Source: Coffea arabica
Lineage: Eukaryota > Streptophyta > Magnoliopsida > Gentianales > Rubiaceae
Length of the DNA stretch: 64,000 nt
Direction: 5' to 3'
Assembly: GCF_036785885.1 (NCBI RefSeq)
Contig: NC_092315.1
Coordinates: 19,818,026 to 19,882,025 of the forward strand
A model generated the notes under the pieces. That model searched no databases. It was given only the letters and a program-made list of their open reading frames with translations, and was not told the DNA's origin. The position numbers and the translations under genes were made by a program. This document shows positions 47,214 through 59,534 of the stretch, one piece after another (position 1 is the stretch's first letter; each line of letters begins with the position of its first letter).

Positions 47214-48305
47214 GAGCAAATTATCCGGTTGGCCATTAAACATTTGCAATCGTCGAGTTTTGGTCACTCAACTATTAAAAGTCTGGTTTTGGCCACTAAA
47301 GTGCATAAAAGCGAGACGCGATGCCATTCTGTTAGATTTAGCCGTTAACTTCATCGATGTGTCTGTCCGTGCGATTTCCAATACAAAAGGCAGGGACAAT
47401 TTAGGACCTGAGAGTAGCATGAATGCTACTCTCCCAGCTAGTCCGCTCCCACTACCCCAGCTAGTCCGCTCCCACTACCACTACTTCCCTTCTTCCTCCA
47501 CCCCCTCCTCCTACACAGAGTGGAGATCCGCCAGAGCCACCTACTACGCCGTCGCGGAACCGGGAGACCCGGTTGGTGGGGCTTGTGGTTATGGGGACCT
47601 GGAGAAAATGGGATACGGGAAAGCCACAGCTGCACTCAGTAAAGTCCTGTTTGAAAAGGGTCAGATCTGTGGAGCTTGCTTTCAAGTTAGGCGTGTTCAG
47701 GACATGAGATGGTGTATTCTTGGGACTTCCATTATTGTTACTGCGACTAACTTTTGTGCTCCGAATTATGGGTTTGAAGCTGATGGTGGAGGACATTGTA
47801 ATTTCCCTAATGCACATTTTGTACTTCCCATTGAAGCTTTTGAGAAAATTGCCATTTGGAAAGCTTCCAATATACCCATTCAACATCGCAAGTATTGAGT
47901 TTGTGTGCTTATTCTTTAGCTGAATTCTCCTTTTCTTTCCTGTTGTTTTTTTTTTCTCTGAGCTAGAGTTACTCGTGTAATGGTATATTTGTAGCTGCAT
48001 CTATTTTTTCAGGCCTATTCTGTAAACAATTTTTTTTTTAATTTTATAAATAGTTGGTAAAGTAATCTTTATTAGCTTTTTACAACAAGAAGAAGAAGGT
48101 CTATTTTCAACTTCCTAAATTGACCCTGCTTTTTGTATTGGAAATCGTGCAAACAGACGCATCGATGAAGTTAACGGCTAAATCTAACAGAATGGCCTCG
48201 CGTCTCGCTTTTATATATTTGAGTGGCCAAAACCAGACTTTTAATAGTTGAGTGACCAAAACTCGACGATTGCAAAAGTTTAGTGGCCAATCGGATAATT
48301 TGCTC
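47214..48305 (+). mobile_element. Pack-MULE with expansin fragment, copy 2
   Basis: Counterpart of 29,451-30,542, flanked by TTTATTATA on both sides and with the same ~192-bp inverted repeats. Confidence 0.92.
47521..47898 (+). pseudogene. Captured expansin A N-terminal domain, copy 2
   Basis: Same frame (47,260-47,898) and same defects as copy 1: no signal peptide, HFD changed to HFV, no C-terminal domain. I saw no difference from copy 1. Confidence 0.9.
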
Positions 48306-48771
48306 TTTATTATATTGCTATTTCTCTTACATAAACATCATGTTTTACTTCTTTTTTGTTTTCTTAACATTCAATAACTATTAGTTGAATAAAAAATAAA
48401 TACAACAAGTTCCAAAAAATAATATATAATAGAAAATTAAAAAATACAGCAGAAAATTCATGAAAAATCTCATTTTTTATGCATTTTGATTTTTTGAGTT
48501 TGTTAAATTTTGTGTATTACTAAGTTAATAGTTATTGGATATTAAGGAAATAAAAAAGAACTAAAACATGATATTTATATAAGAGAAATAGCAATATAAT
48601 AAAAAGTGGGATAGAAAGTGGCACAGGATGCGAGACAGAAGATCCATTGCGATTATTGTTGGTCTCTCTTTCTGACCTTTTCACCTCAAACCCCGAACCG
48701 GTTTTTTCATAAATTTTGATTAGATAAATTGAGAAAAGGAAAAGAAAGAAAATGAGATTTTAAATTTGCAG

Positions 48772-49456
48772 ATATGCTACACGAGCTGCAAGGACTCTTC
48801 TTTCTACTTCCAGCAGGCAAAGCTCTCGTGCCTTTTCCGAAGGGCGAACAACAGTAGTTTCATTGAGAGCAAGGGCAACTACTCTTGCCGTGCCTGACAA
48901 GGTGGATCCAGGAAATGCTTCTAGAAGTTCGATTTCAGGGCTCCTTGCCCTTCCTGCAGCAGCTTACATGCTCACAGAGCAAGAAGCACATGCTGCAGAG
49001 TTGGAACGCACTTTTGTTACCATCAAGACTGATGGGGTGCAGAGAGGATTGATTGCAAAAATTATATCCCGCTTGAATGCAAAGGTTTTAAGCTCATGGC
49101 AATGAAAATTGTGGTTCCTTCAAAGGAATTTGCACAAAAGCATTATCATGATCTCAAGGAAAAGACCATTCTTTAATGGCCTCTGTGGCTTCCTAAGCTC
49201 TGGTCCTGTCATTGCCATGGTTTGGGAAGGTGAAGAAGTAATAAAATCCGACTGGAAACTTATTGGAGCTACAAATCCACAGAAATCAGAACCTGGAACC
49301 ATCAGAGGTGACTTTGCTGTTGTGGTTGGAAGGAATATTATTCATGGAAGTGATGGCCCTAAGACTGTAAGGGATGAAATCAGCCTATGGTTCAAGCCCG
49401 AAGAGTTGGTTAGCTACACAAGCAATGCAGAAAAATGGGTCTATGGAGTCAATTGA
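48772..49456 (+). pseudogene. NDPK3-like pseudogene, copy 2
   Basis: Counterpart of 31,009-31,693 with the same base loss (near 49,073), the same extra A (49,160-49,163) and the TGA at 49,456. The shared lesions show it was already a pseudogene before the segment was duplicated. Confidence 0.88.
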
Positions 49457-50162
49457 GACTTTTTTTTTTTCCAATTTACAATTTCTTCTGCAACTTCAGC
49501 CCACATCAAAGAGTGGATGAACACAAAATTATCAAAATAATGTGAATGTTTTTGTCTAAGGAACAACACTATTTCAAAGCAAACTCATAGTGAAAATCAC
49601 TGCAATAATTTGTTTCCCCAAATTAATTTGTGAGTGACTCAAGTCAATGCAATTTTACCTTGACAGTTTCTCTAATAAAAAAATTATTTTTTCTTTTAGA
49701 TATGTATAGTTATTTTTGTTACATTTATTTAATTACATTATTGGAGGGTTACATATTGTAAGCATGTTTGGAACTAAGTAAAATTAGCAACGAAATAAAA
49801 CTAACCAATCTATAATCCTATACCAAATCCAAACATTATTTTTGGTATATATGATTAGCAAATTGTATTTGTTAAGAGAATGATTATCATATGACATGTT
49901 TGGAACAATGTCAAAATTAGGGAACTAAATAGATCAACCAATACATGACATTATGAAAAATCCAAATAGAGGACATGAATCGATTTTTGGTAAAAAATAA
50001 TTAAGTAATCTAAGAAACAAGAATGGGATATATATATATATATATCTTGTATACACTGTCAGTTTTGGATGAATAACAACTATGCAAAATTTGAATTTAA
50101 AATATTACTTTTATGCATATATCGATCATATAAAAAATCAAAACATGTGAGAAAGTGATGAG
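49457..50162. other. AT-rich spacer with (AT)n, copy 2
   Basis: Same as 31,694-32,399. The short AT repeat is at about 50,027-50,045. No gene. Confidence 0.5.
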
Positions 50163-50420
50163 ATGGTGATCATGACTGGACATGGTGAGGGTGATACACA
50201 CATGAAGGTTCCAGTCGGACTAATAACAAGATCACGAGCTAAGAAGTTAAGGGAGTCTCTACAAGTCTTGGTTCATGCGGTGAAAGATCAAGTAGGTCAA
50301 CCTATGATGATTGAAGGACTTGAACATCAAGACAAGACCATTTATACCCTATTTCAAGTTTCGGAAGTGGAAGAGAATGACTTCAAGGTTGGTCACAACA
50401 TTCGAGTTCAAGAGGAGTAG
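50163..50420 (+). pseudogene. Gypsy pol C-terminal tail fragment, copy 2
   Basis: Counterpart of 32,400-32,657, upstream of the shared LTR. Confidence 0.6.
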
Positions 50421-50422
50421 TT

Positions 50423-50977
50423 CGAGTACAAGCTTGATCCATGGATTAGTCTTCATTGTTTAGTTATTATTTCCAACATTTCATTAATAGTTCGAGTTGT
50501 TTATTAGTAGAGAATAACGGCCAGCTCTGTTAAGTGTCTTGCCCGAGGTAATGTGTCCTAGTTTGGGTAGGAATTTCACTTGTTTTCATTGTTTCCTTGT
50601 TGGAGTAGGAACTAGGGTTCGACAAATGTTAAAATAAGCTGTCTCATGCACTTTGTGTCATAATTCAGAATTTTCCAGCAATAAATTGTGAGAATTTGTT
50701 CTCTTGGCTTCCTTGAGAGCTTGCTTGAATATTTGAGAGACTGTCTTGAGAGTATTCAATCGATTGATCAACCAAGAAACACCCTTGGTTGTGGCGTTGC
50801 TTTACTCAACACTTTGCTTCGCTATTCTATTGAGTTATGGGTTACGATCATATCAATGTTCATAACTCCATGGGTTAGAAGGGTCAAAGTTTTCCATCAC
50901 TTCAACTTTGATATATGAGTCTAAATTCGGGGCTTTGTGGGATAAAAGTTCTAGCCATCTTGGTGGGTTCGTTATCA
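50423..50977 (+). repeat. 5' LTR of gypsy element 2 (outer end approximate), copy 2
   Basis: Counterpart of 32,660-33,214. Here it heads the more complete gypsy element, which extends to about 60,201. The inner end TTCGTTATCA is at 50,977. Confidence 0.55.
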
Positions 50978-50980
50978 GCT

Positions 50981-50993
50981 TGGTATCAGAGTT
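50981..50993 (+). other. Primer-binding site of gypsy element 2, copy 2
   Basis: TGGTATCAGAGTT, three bases after the LTR end. Confidence 0.85.
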
Positions 50994-52295
50994 AGTTGAC
51001 GGTATCATGTATATCCCTTTTGTCTCTTGTTGATCATTTGTTGTTGTTTGTTAATTGTTTGTTCAAGTTAGCCGTGTCTTGTTCTTGAGTCATCCATGTG
51101 AGTCTTGCAATTCTAGGGTTTACTACATTTGGCTCTTGTGTTGTAAAAAAAAAAAAACCAGAATCGTGATTGTCATTTAGGGTTTCTTGTCCATCGGGTT
51201 TAGGGTTTGCGTTTTATTAGGGTTTTTCTTGTTGAAATTGCCCGAGTTTCCTGGTTGTTGAATTCATCGTGTTTTTCCATTCAGTTTATGTGTTAATTTG
51301 TGTCATTTAGTTGTGATATTATTCCAGCAAAAAAAACCTGCTTACTCATGAATTCGTGGCAGTTCAAGTGTCACTTCATGGCAGTTCAAGTGTCAATCCG
51401 TGGCTGTTTGAATTTCTTGGAACACTTGATTGATTTTTGGACCCGTTCTTGAAGTGTTTCTTGATTTTATTAAGCTGCGACACAGGTTCTTGAAGTTTTT
51501 GGGAATTTCTTGAATTTTTTTCGAAGGGTTCTTGAAAGACCTTGAGGAATTTTGAGTTATTATTCAACCAAACTTGAATTCTTACATTCTTGAAGGTCTA
51601 GTGTTGGTTGCAGAAATAAACAAAAATATGGACAACTTTGGCTTGGAAATTCGATTCTTGATTTCTTCTTGATTCAAATTCAAAAAAAATGAATCAAGAA
51701 ATGAAACACCAAACCCTAGTTGGATTTCCAAAACAATTTCGTTAGTCACTTGTGGTTTATCAAAGGAAATTTCTTTCCAATTTGAAAGCCTTTTCCTAGT
51801 ACCTCTTGGATTTGACTAAGAGGAAGTTAAAAACCTGATTTGAGTAGGAAAGGGTAGGAGATTTCATTCCAAAACAGCCAGCCACATTAATTTCAAAACA
51901 GTTTCAGATTCCTTGAGTTTTCCTAGTGATCTAGGTTTCGTCTTTCCTTGTCCAAATTAATCCGCTCAGGTTCATCCATCTTTGTCCAAATTCTAGCAAG
52001 CAGTCACGAGTCCTTTGAATTAAATCTAGTCCTTTTTGAGCTCAACACTCAGTCCAAGTGAACCGAATTATCATTAACCACTCCTTGAGTGATTCTTGAC
52101 TACAAGTCGGTTGGAACACTTGAGCAATTTCTAATTTCTTCAAGTGAAGCAATCAAGTGCCTTGAGAACTAATTGATGAGAATATGAGAGTGTTACATAC
52201 ACTTGAGTGATACACGAGTGTGAGTGAAACACATAAGGGAGAGTGTGAGGTTATTTCTTTTATTACTAACCAATTTTTGTAGGTTTCATATAACA

Positions 52296-53445
52296 ATGTC
52301 TAATGGTGGTGAAGAAAATCTTCAACCATTTGATATTAAGATTTTCACTGAAATGCTAGAAGCTAAATTTACGAAGATGCTAGACCAAGCTTTGGAGCCA
52401 ATTCATGAAGAACTTTACAAAACATGAAGTTCACCTAGCAATTCCAAATCGTTCCACGGCAAAAGTCGAGTAGAAGAATCTGATAGCTCTAATGATGAGG
52501 AAGAGCACCTTAAGAGACTGCGAAGGATACAAGACTAGTTGGGGACACTATAAAAGGCATTAAAATGAAAATTTTTCCTTGAAAAGGGAGATCCGATCCA
52601 GATGCTTACCTTGAGTGGGAAAGGAGAATTGAATTGGTCTTTGATTGCAATGACTACTCTGAGGAACAAAAAGTGAAATTGGTTGTGGTAGAGTTCACTG
52701 ACTACACCATAGTTTGGTGGGACCAAAAGATGACAAGTCGGCGAAGATGTGGAGAACTGGCTATCAATACGTGGGCTGCATTGAAGCGTATCATGAGCAG
52801 GCATTTTGTTCCAAGTAAGTACCAAAGAGACTTGTACCATAAGCTCCAAACCATGATGCAGGGCAGCCGAAGTGTCGAAGATTACTACAAGGACATGGAA
52901 ATCTCCTTACTAAGAGGCGACATTGTGGAAGATAGAGAGGCAACCATGGCTCATTTTCTAAATGGTTTGAGGCCAGAGATTGCTGACCAATTAGAATTGC
53001 AACACTATATAGAGATAGCCGAGATGGTCGAGAAGGCAATCAAAATTGAGCGGAGGCTCAAGAGGAGGGGTCAAACACGATTCCATCCTACTTATTCACC
53101 TCCAATCACATGAAATCAGCCAATAAAGGAGGAGATGGGGACAACCAGTTCCTCACTCAAAGGCCAAAGCAAGAAATGCCAAGAAGTGAATCGAAGGGAG
53201 CTTCAATACCCGCGAATGATCCATCTCAGTCCCGTAATCATGACACTATGTGTTTTACATGTCAAGGGAGAGGGCATATAGCCAGCCAATGCCTGAATCA
53301 AAAAGCGGTAATGGTTCTATCAAATGGGGAAATTTTCACGGACGATGAAGCCGAATATGAGAGGATGCCACCACTTATCGAGGAAACCAGTGAGATAGAG
53401 GAATTACCTAGGTGTAGTTTGGTAAAAGGGGATCGAAATTATTAA
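52296..53445 (+). pseudogene. Ty3/gypsy element 2 gag with zinc knuckle, copy 2
   Basis: Same stop after 43 codons, same gag domain (52,634-53,113) and same intact zinc-knuckle pattern (53,250-53,291) as copy 1. Unlike copy 1, downstream pol code is present after the solo LTR. Confidence 0.9.
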
Positions 53446-53452
53446 TTGAAAT

Positions 53453-54303
53453 AATTGCAATTCTTACTGTTTGGGTTGCATGTATTGGATTCAATATCTT
53501 GGAGTGAATCATTAAAATTTGGGGATTCTCAATCCCTAACAAATTTGGGGGTTTTGGTGGATTTCCAAATTTGACTCAATTTGACTCAAAGACTTCAAAA
53601 AAGAAAAGAAAACCTATCGTTTTCATTACTCTATCACATCGGCCCAACCTCCATGGCAGCACCTTACCATCAGATTTCCTTTTTCATTTTTTCCCTCTCA
53701 TTCCATCTTCCAGAGCAAGATTTCATTATCATTCTTTTCTCTTTTTCATCTCTCTTCACTCTTTCATCCAACCCTCCATGGCAGCAGCCCCACCCTATCT
53801 GGTTCTCTCTCCTTTCTTGTCAATCTCTCTATCACCTTCTCTTTTCTTCTGTCTTCACTCTCTTCCTCTCTCCTCCAATACTCTATGGTAGTTGCTCCTC
53901 TCTATTTAGTTCTCTCTGCTGTCTATTTTTTCTTTTTGTGTAAGCCTTTCTCTCATCTCTTGTCAGTCGCTCTCCCATGTTACACAGACTGCAAGGTTGA
54001 TTGGTGATGGTCAGGTGGTGCTTCAAAAGAATTTGGTAAAGCATGAGTACTTAAGGGCTGGGAAGAAAGAAGCAGGAAAAAGGGAAAAACAAAAAAATAA
54101 AGAAAAGAAAATGAAAAATAAGTTGATTCTGAAACCTTATAAATATATTCCAAACACTAGTCATTGTAATGATACTCTTGATCAAATCCCATACTGAATT
54201 ATTGGACGTGATTCCAATTACAATTCCTAAACTTGAACCAAGTGCCACCCTACAAATGACAAGGTTAGTTTGATTGCATGAAGAGCACTTACTACACAAA
54301 TTA
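53453..54303. other. Unidentified insertion between gag and protease, copy 2
   Basis: Counterpart of 35,690-36,540: CT-rich, no recognisable element ends. Confidence 0.45.
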
Positions 54304-54411
54304 GTAAAGACGAGCTCCAATGGGAAAATGTCGACACTCGTTGTCACTTAAAGACAAAGTGTGTAGCATGATGATTGACTCGGGAGGCTGCACTAACGTA
54401 ACAAGTGCTTT
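54304..54411 (+). pseudogene. Gypsy element 2 protease, N-terminal part, copy 2
   Basis: Carries the active-site region MIDSGGCTNV and is interrupted after GCTTT (54,407-54,411) by the solo LTR. The coding sense continues at 57,587 with MVDKLNLPTSEHPRPYK. Confidence 0.85.
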
Positions 54412-54914
54412 TGTGATGACCCCACTCCCCCTTAGAGCATACCCTAAGGTTTAGCGGACTGCCTGTCCAACTCTCGCCAGGACTCACTCACTAACATTAA
54501 CTTGAGAGATAACATTAACGCCAAATTAAGTACGAAATTTCTTAATCAAACATTACAAATCATCCAACTTTTTAAAACATCCATACTTATATGTATAACT
54601 AAATGGATTGACATACAAATTGTTCAATGAATTTGCTAAGTACAACTAGGATGGCAATTACTTAAAGCGAAAATTGCAACTCTCGAACTCACTATTTTTC
54701 AGATCCATGATTCCAATCCCTGTTAAGGAAAACAAATAATGGGATGAACTAAAAATCCAGTGAGGTTCCAAGAAAACATGCAGTCAAATTGGCAAGATGA
54801 CAATCACATATATCAAATCTTAAAGCGAAAAAAGTTAATAGTTACAAACGAAAGCAGTAATAGTTCACAATTTCAAATAAACAATTTAGCACAGAAGAAA
54901 AGGATACGGATACT

Positions 54915-55075
54915 GATACGGTGGTTCTCGCCAGATTCTAGGTAGAGCACTCAGGATTCAAATATTGATACAACTGATACGGTGGCTCTTGCCAGATTCC
55001 AAGCAGAGCATTCAAGATTTAAACGTTGATACAACTGATATGGTCGCTCCTGCCAGATTCCAGGCATAGCACTTA
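54915..55075. repeat. 61-bp tandem repeat inside the solo LTR, copy 2
   Basis: Same array as at 37,152-37,312. Confidence 0.85.
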
Positions 55076-56923
55076 ATTCCGTTCAGTATTTCACTTGCAA
55101 CTCAAAGAATACAGTTGGCTTTTGCAAGCCAGTTCAGCAGCAACATTTTTCGAGTTCGTTGACACTCCATCAATGTTTGAAATGTAGGAATAAACAAATT
55201 CCATAGATCATTGCATTACACAAATTTCCTTTCCCTCGATCAACCCTCTTTACTGGGCCCAAATGCCAAAAAAGTGGGTAGTAATACTCGAGTATACCAA
55301 TCCCAGATGATGCATCCAGTGGATTAAACAAGTAACAAGACCCGTGGTTCGTCAATCACCTTGACCAAGCCCTTACTGACTCGATTTAACTAACTAGCCG
55401 ATAGGATTTGGGATTCCAAGAACAAGTATAGTCGATGAAATAACATCTCCAACTGACTTTCAAGTCATGCACATGTATATTAGTTCACTTGTAAATAGGA
55501 TAACAAGAGCTCAGTCAAGTTAGGTCGAGTGCGATAAGATACACACTTGCCTATTCAATATCAAGTCAAGCAAGTTTAGCAGGTCAAGTGCGATAAAGTA
55601 CACACTTGCCTTTGCAATAACAAGTCAAGATATCTAGCAATTTCAGACAACAAATCACATTTCGATCAACAAGTCACATGAAGAATCAATCAAGTAAATC
55701 ACTTGATCCTAACATGCAGTTGGAACACTCACCGACTTATCACAATTTTTACACTTCAATCACAGGTTCGCCCCCTAGGCCACTCTTGAACCCTGCGATC
55801 ATATATAGTAGAGCATGTGAAAAGTAATAAGGTGTCAAAATTTCTTCAAGACCCAAGGTCAAAAGCAACTAAACCTGAGTTCTTAAACCACTACTCAAGC
55901 TGTCAAATTTCCAACAAACATAACTTGTATTTTCCTTCAAAATTCACAAGGTTTTCTTGTTCAAATCAAGTGAAAAACTACATACATGATAGGTCAATGT
56001 CTCAAGCAAACTATGGAGTAAAACTAGGTCAATTTTAGTCACGAATTTTGAAGAAAACGAGGCAAGGTTCTTGAGGTTCAAAGTTGGAAATTTTGAGAAA
56101 TAAAATGTTTTGGAGCAAATCATTTTTTTCCTCGTAAACTTCTTTGTTTTAGCTCAAATCCAACATAGGTGTGAAGACCAAATTCTTGTCAAGTGCCTTG
56201 AGCCAAAATATGTCAAAATCACCACATAAATTCTAGCAATAAAGATGAAATTCTCTCTCGCCCTCTCAGCTAACCGTAGCAAAATTTTCAGCAAGGACTT
56301 AATAACTTTTTCTCCAAAATCCTAACTTTTCTTACTTAGATTCATGGCAAAAATCCAGTATCTAAACAATCTAAAGAACTAGATTTACTTCACCAAAACT
56401 CTTTGTGAAAAGCTACAAATCAACATACTTGTGAAAAACTCCAAATCAACATACATGTGAAGATCAAAATATTAGCAAGTATCTTGAGCAAAATATGTCA
56501 AAACCATCCCAAACTTCCAACTCAAACAAGAATTTCCAGCAACTTGTCCTTAAATTCCTTTCTCTAACTTCAGATTTCAACCTTATCTGCATGGTGAAAA
56601 CACAATAAATAATAGCTAACATGTCAAGAGGTATTTAGTTCATGTTCTTAGCAAAGAAATACATCAAAAGGTCACTTATAGAAACTCTAAACTAAACTAT
56701 ATACCTTATGCATCAAATCTAGAAATTTAGAGCATTACTTGAGTTAACATGAAGTCCTCCCTAAAATGTTTCCTTTTCATCAAAATTGCACATATATAAG
56801 TTCTAAATCAAGCTAAATAGATTACACACCAAAGCTGAAAATTGCAACATAATTTGATAAAAATATGAAATCTTCGATAAAGCTCCTTTCTTTAGCTTCT
56901 ATAACATCGTACCTCAAATAAAC

Positions 56924-57586
56924 TCAAAGATAAGGGAAGAAAACTAAGTTTCCTTGCAAAGTTTACCTCTTTACCTCCAAAACCTAGGATAGCAAGCAAA
57001 ATAACATGGTTGCAATGCTATCCTCCTCCAAGTACTTCTCCAAGAGCTTCCTTCTAAACTTGATTCAAGGTTTAATGGAGTAGATTTGAGTTGTTTTCTT
57101 GCTTTCTCACTAAATAGACAAGAATCAAGGCTTAAACTTTTGCTTTCTCTCCCTCTTTTTCTCCCCTAAAATTTTGTCCACCCCTGCTCCAAGGAAGAAG
57201 AAAGTTTTGTGATGAAATGAAGCTTGGTTATAAGAAGAATTTGTATTGGTCTTGGTCAAGATTGAAAGGATGATTGACAAGTGGCCAAGAAACATGTCTA
57301 TCTTAATTTTCCAAATATCTCTCTTCCTCCAATGATATCTTAACACCTCTATTCACAAAAATCTTTTTACACAAAAGTCCATTTAATTCACCATATTTAT
57401 TGCACAAACCTCACTAGTTGGTCACATTAGCATAATGCACTATGAATTCAAGTTGAATGGGGCAATAGGAATCAAAATCATGACTCATTAAATCAACCAA
57501 AAATTCAAGACAAGTAGAATGAAACACAAAATATAAAAATAATTTTTGAAAATACAAAATATAAAAATAATTTTTGAATCCTCACA
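56924..57586 (-). other. 5' end of the solo LTR, single-copy part
   Basis: This last 663 bp of the solo LTR is absent from copy 1 because the duplication joint falls at 56,923. It holds no gene. A minus-strand 73-codon frame near 57,125-57,346 is a chance frame. Confidence 0.6.
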
Positions 57587-58222
57587 ACTTTAATGGTAGA
57601 TAAATTGAACTTACCAACAAGTGAGCACCCTCGGCCATACAAGCTGCAATGGCTCAATAATAGTGGCGAGGTATGTGTGATGAAGCACGTTCTAGTCTCC
57701 TTTCACATTGGAAGTTATGAGGACGAGGTTTTGTGCCACATAGTTCCAATGCAAGCAGCACATATTTTTTTGGGTCAATCTTGGCAATTCGATAAAAAGG
57801 TTAATTTTGATGGATTTGCCAACAAATACTCTTTTGTCTATGGCAATTCTTACACCCCCAACAAGTGTATAAGGATCAAGCAAGCCATCAAATGGAATTC
57901 AAACAAGAGAGTGAAAGGAAGAAAAATCTGAGAGAGAGAAAAGAATTGAGGGCTAGAAAAAAAAGAGGAAAAAAAAAAGGCTAATGATGAGTCGGCCATA
58001 GCGGTAGGAAAGGAGAGAAAGCAAAGTATGTATGCAAAGGCCAAAGACGTGAGGAGAGCATTATTTTCTAGCCAGCCTCTCTTCATACTCATGTGTAAAG
58101 AAGCTTTCTTGTCTACTAATAATTTTGATGTTTCTTTACCTAATGTTATTACTGACCTTTTGCAAGAATATCAAGACGTGTTTCCCAAAGAGATACCAAG
58201 TGGCTTACCACCTACGAGATGA
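57587..58222 (+). pseudogene. Gypsy element 2 protease C-terminal part and linker to RT
   Basis: 57,593-57,931 continues the retropepsin, including PRPYKLQWLNNSG and IFLGQSWQFDKKVNFDG (the family's I-x-L-G-x-x-W motif). It passes through a Lys-rich, frame-shifted linker and reaches the start of RT (58,028-58,222) with YQDVFPKEIPSGLPP, where a TGA interrupts the family's P-P-x-R-G-I-E-H motif. Confidence 0.85.
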
Positions 58223-59534
58223 ATTGAGCATCAAATTTATCTCATTCCCGGAGCTTCACTTCTAAACAAGCCCCCAGATAGACACAATGCCAAGCCGATG
58301 AGCTCCTCAATAAAGGATGGATTCAAGAGAGCTTGAACCCTTATGTTGTTTCGGTTCTACTTGTAGCTAAGAAAAACGGTGGTTAGAGGCTGTGCACCGA
58401 TTGTTGAGCTATCAATGTTATAATGATAAAGTATCGCCATCGCATACCTAGACTTGATAATATGCTTGATGAACTACATAGTGCTGTAATTTTTACTAAG
58501 ATTGATATAAAAATTGGCAATCACCAAATAAGAATGAAAGAAGGTGACGAATGAAAATTGCCTATAAAACTAAACATGGATTGTAGAAATGGTTAGTTAT
58601 GCCTTTTGGTTGAACTAATGCACCAAGTACATTCATGAGGTTGATGAACCATGTCTTACATTCTTTCTTGGAAAAATTTATGGTAGTTTACTTTGATGAC
58701 ATCTTAGTTTATAGCAAGAGCTTAGATGAGCATGTTATGCATCTTAAAATTGTGCTTGATGTATTACGTCAAGAAAGGCTCTATCCTAACCTTAAAAAGT
58801 GTACTTTCTACGCTAAACAACTTGTCTTCCTAGGATATGTAGTATGTGCACAAGGAATCCAAGTTGATCAAGACAAAATGAAATTAATTAACGAATGGAC
58901 AAAACTTACAAGCATTAGCGACATGAGGAGCTTTCACGGATTGGCCAGCTATTATCGATGCTTTGTCAAAGATTTTAGCACCATAGCTACACCATTGACC
59001 GCCATCATCAAGAAAAATGAGAAGTTTAGTTGGGGTCCCGACCAAGATAAGTCATTCCAACTACTTAAATACAATCTCACACATACACTTTTACTGTCGT
59101 TACCTTGTTTCGATAAGACTTTTGAAATAGAGTGTGATGCTTCTAGAATAGTGATTGGAGCCGTTTTGATGCAAGAGGGCAGACCCGTGGCATATTTTAG
59201 CAAAAAATTGAATGAAATGGACTTAAATTACTCTACCTATGACAAGGAGCTGTATGCATTAATCCGCATCCTACAATCTTGGCAACATTATATGCGCCCA
59301 AAGAAGTTCGTGTTACACATAGGCCACGAGTCTTTCAAACACTTGAAGTCTCAAAACAAACTAAGTAAGAGACGTCCGTGGTGGGTAACATTCATCGATT
59401 CATTTCCTTTTGTAATTAAGTGTAAGAGCGACAAAACAAATGTGGTCACCGATGCACTTTTGCGTAGGTATTCCTTAATAACTCTTTTTGATACTAAATT
59501 ATTAGGATTTGAATGCATTAAGGAATTACACTAA
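58223..59534 (+). pseudogene. Gypsy element 2 reverse transcriptase and RNase H
   Basis: The fingers region (58,223-58,634) is recognisable but carries stops and indels (IEHQIYLIPG; stops near the CTDC motif). From 58,635 a 299-codon open frame contains the catalytic YFDD (residues 19-22, VVYFDDILVYS), the RT thumb FLGYVV, and RNase H with FEIECDAS, IGAVLMQEGRPVAYFSKKL and YDKELYAL. The late D-A-L-S-R-R motif reads DALLRR. RT/RNase H copies the RNA and removes it. The catalytic residues survive here, but the broken upstream part rules out function. Confidence 0.9.

Larger units (their letters stand above)
47189..48619. mobile_element. Outer MITE split by the Pack-MULE, copy 2
   Basis: Counterpart of 29,426-30,856. 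One substitution (A at 48,573) falls in its right arm. Confidence 0.75.
39161..56923. repeat. Tandem duplication, copy 2 (17,763 bp)
   Basis: Begins inside the 867-bp array (equivalent of 17,549) and follows copy 1 through to the middle of the solo LTR. At 56,923 copy 1's homology ends and the intact LTR continues. Differences I noticed: A at 39,660 (G at 18,048), G at 45,419 (A at 23,807 and 27,656) and A at 48,573 (G at 30,810). Constant offsets imply no net indels except the missing 3,849-bp block. Confidence 0.95.
54412..57586 (-). repeat. Solo LTR, 3,175 bp, complete, inserted in the protease gene
   Basis: On the minus strand it starts TGTGAGGATTC (57,586) and ends GGGGTCATCACA (54,412). 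The flanks GCTTT (54,407-54,411) and ACTTT (57,587-57,591) form a 5-bp duplication with one mismatch. With no internal region and a single LTR, it is the product of recombination between two LTRs. It shares the TGTGAGGA start, the ATACTCGAGTAT palindrome (55,284-55,295) and the GTGTACTTTATC motifs with the LTR pair at 1,986-9,528, so these belong to one family. The equivalent of the copy-1 joint lies at 56,923. Confidence 0.92.
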
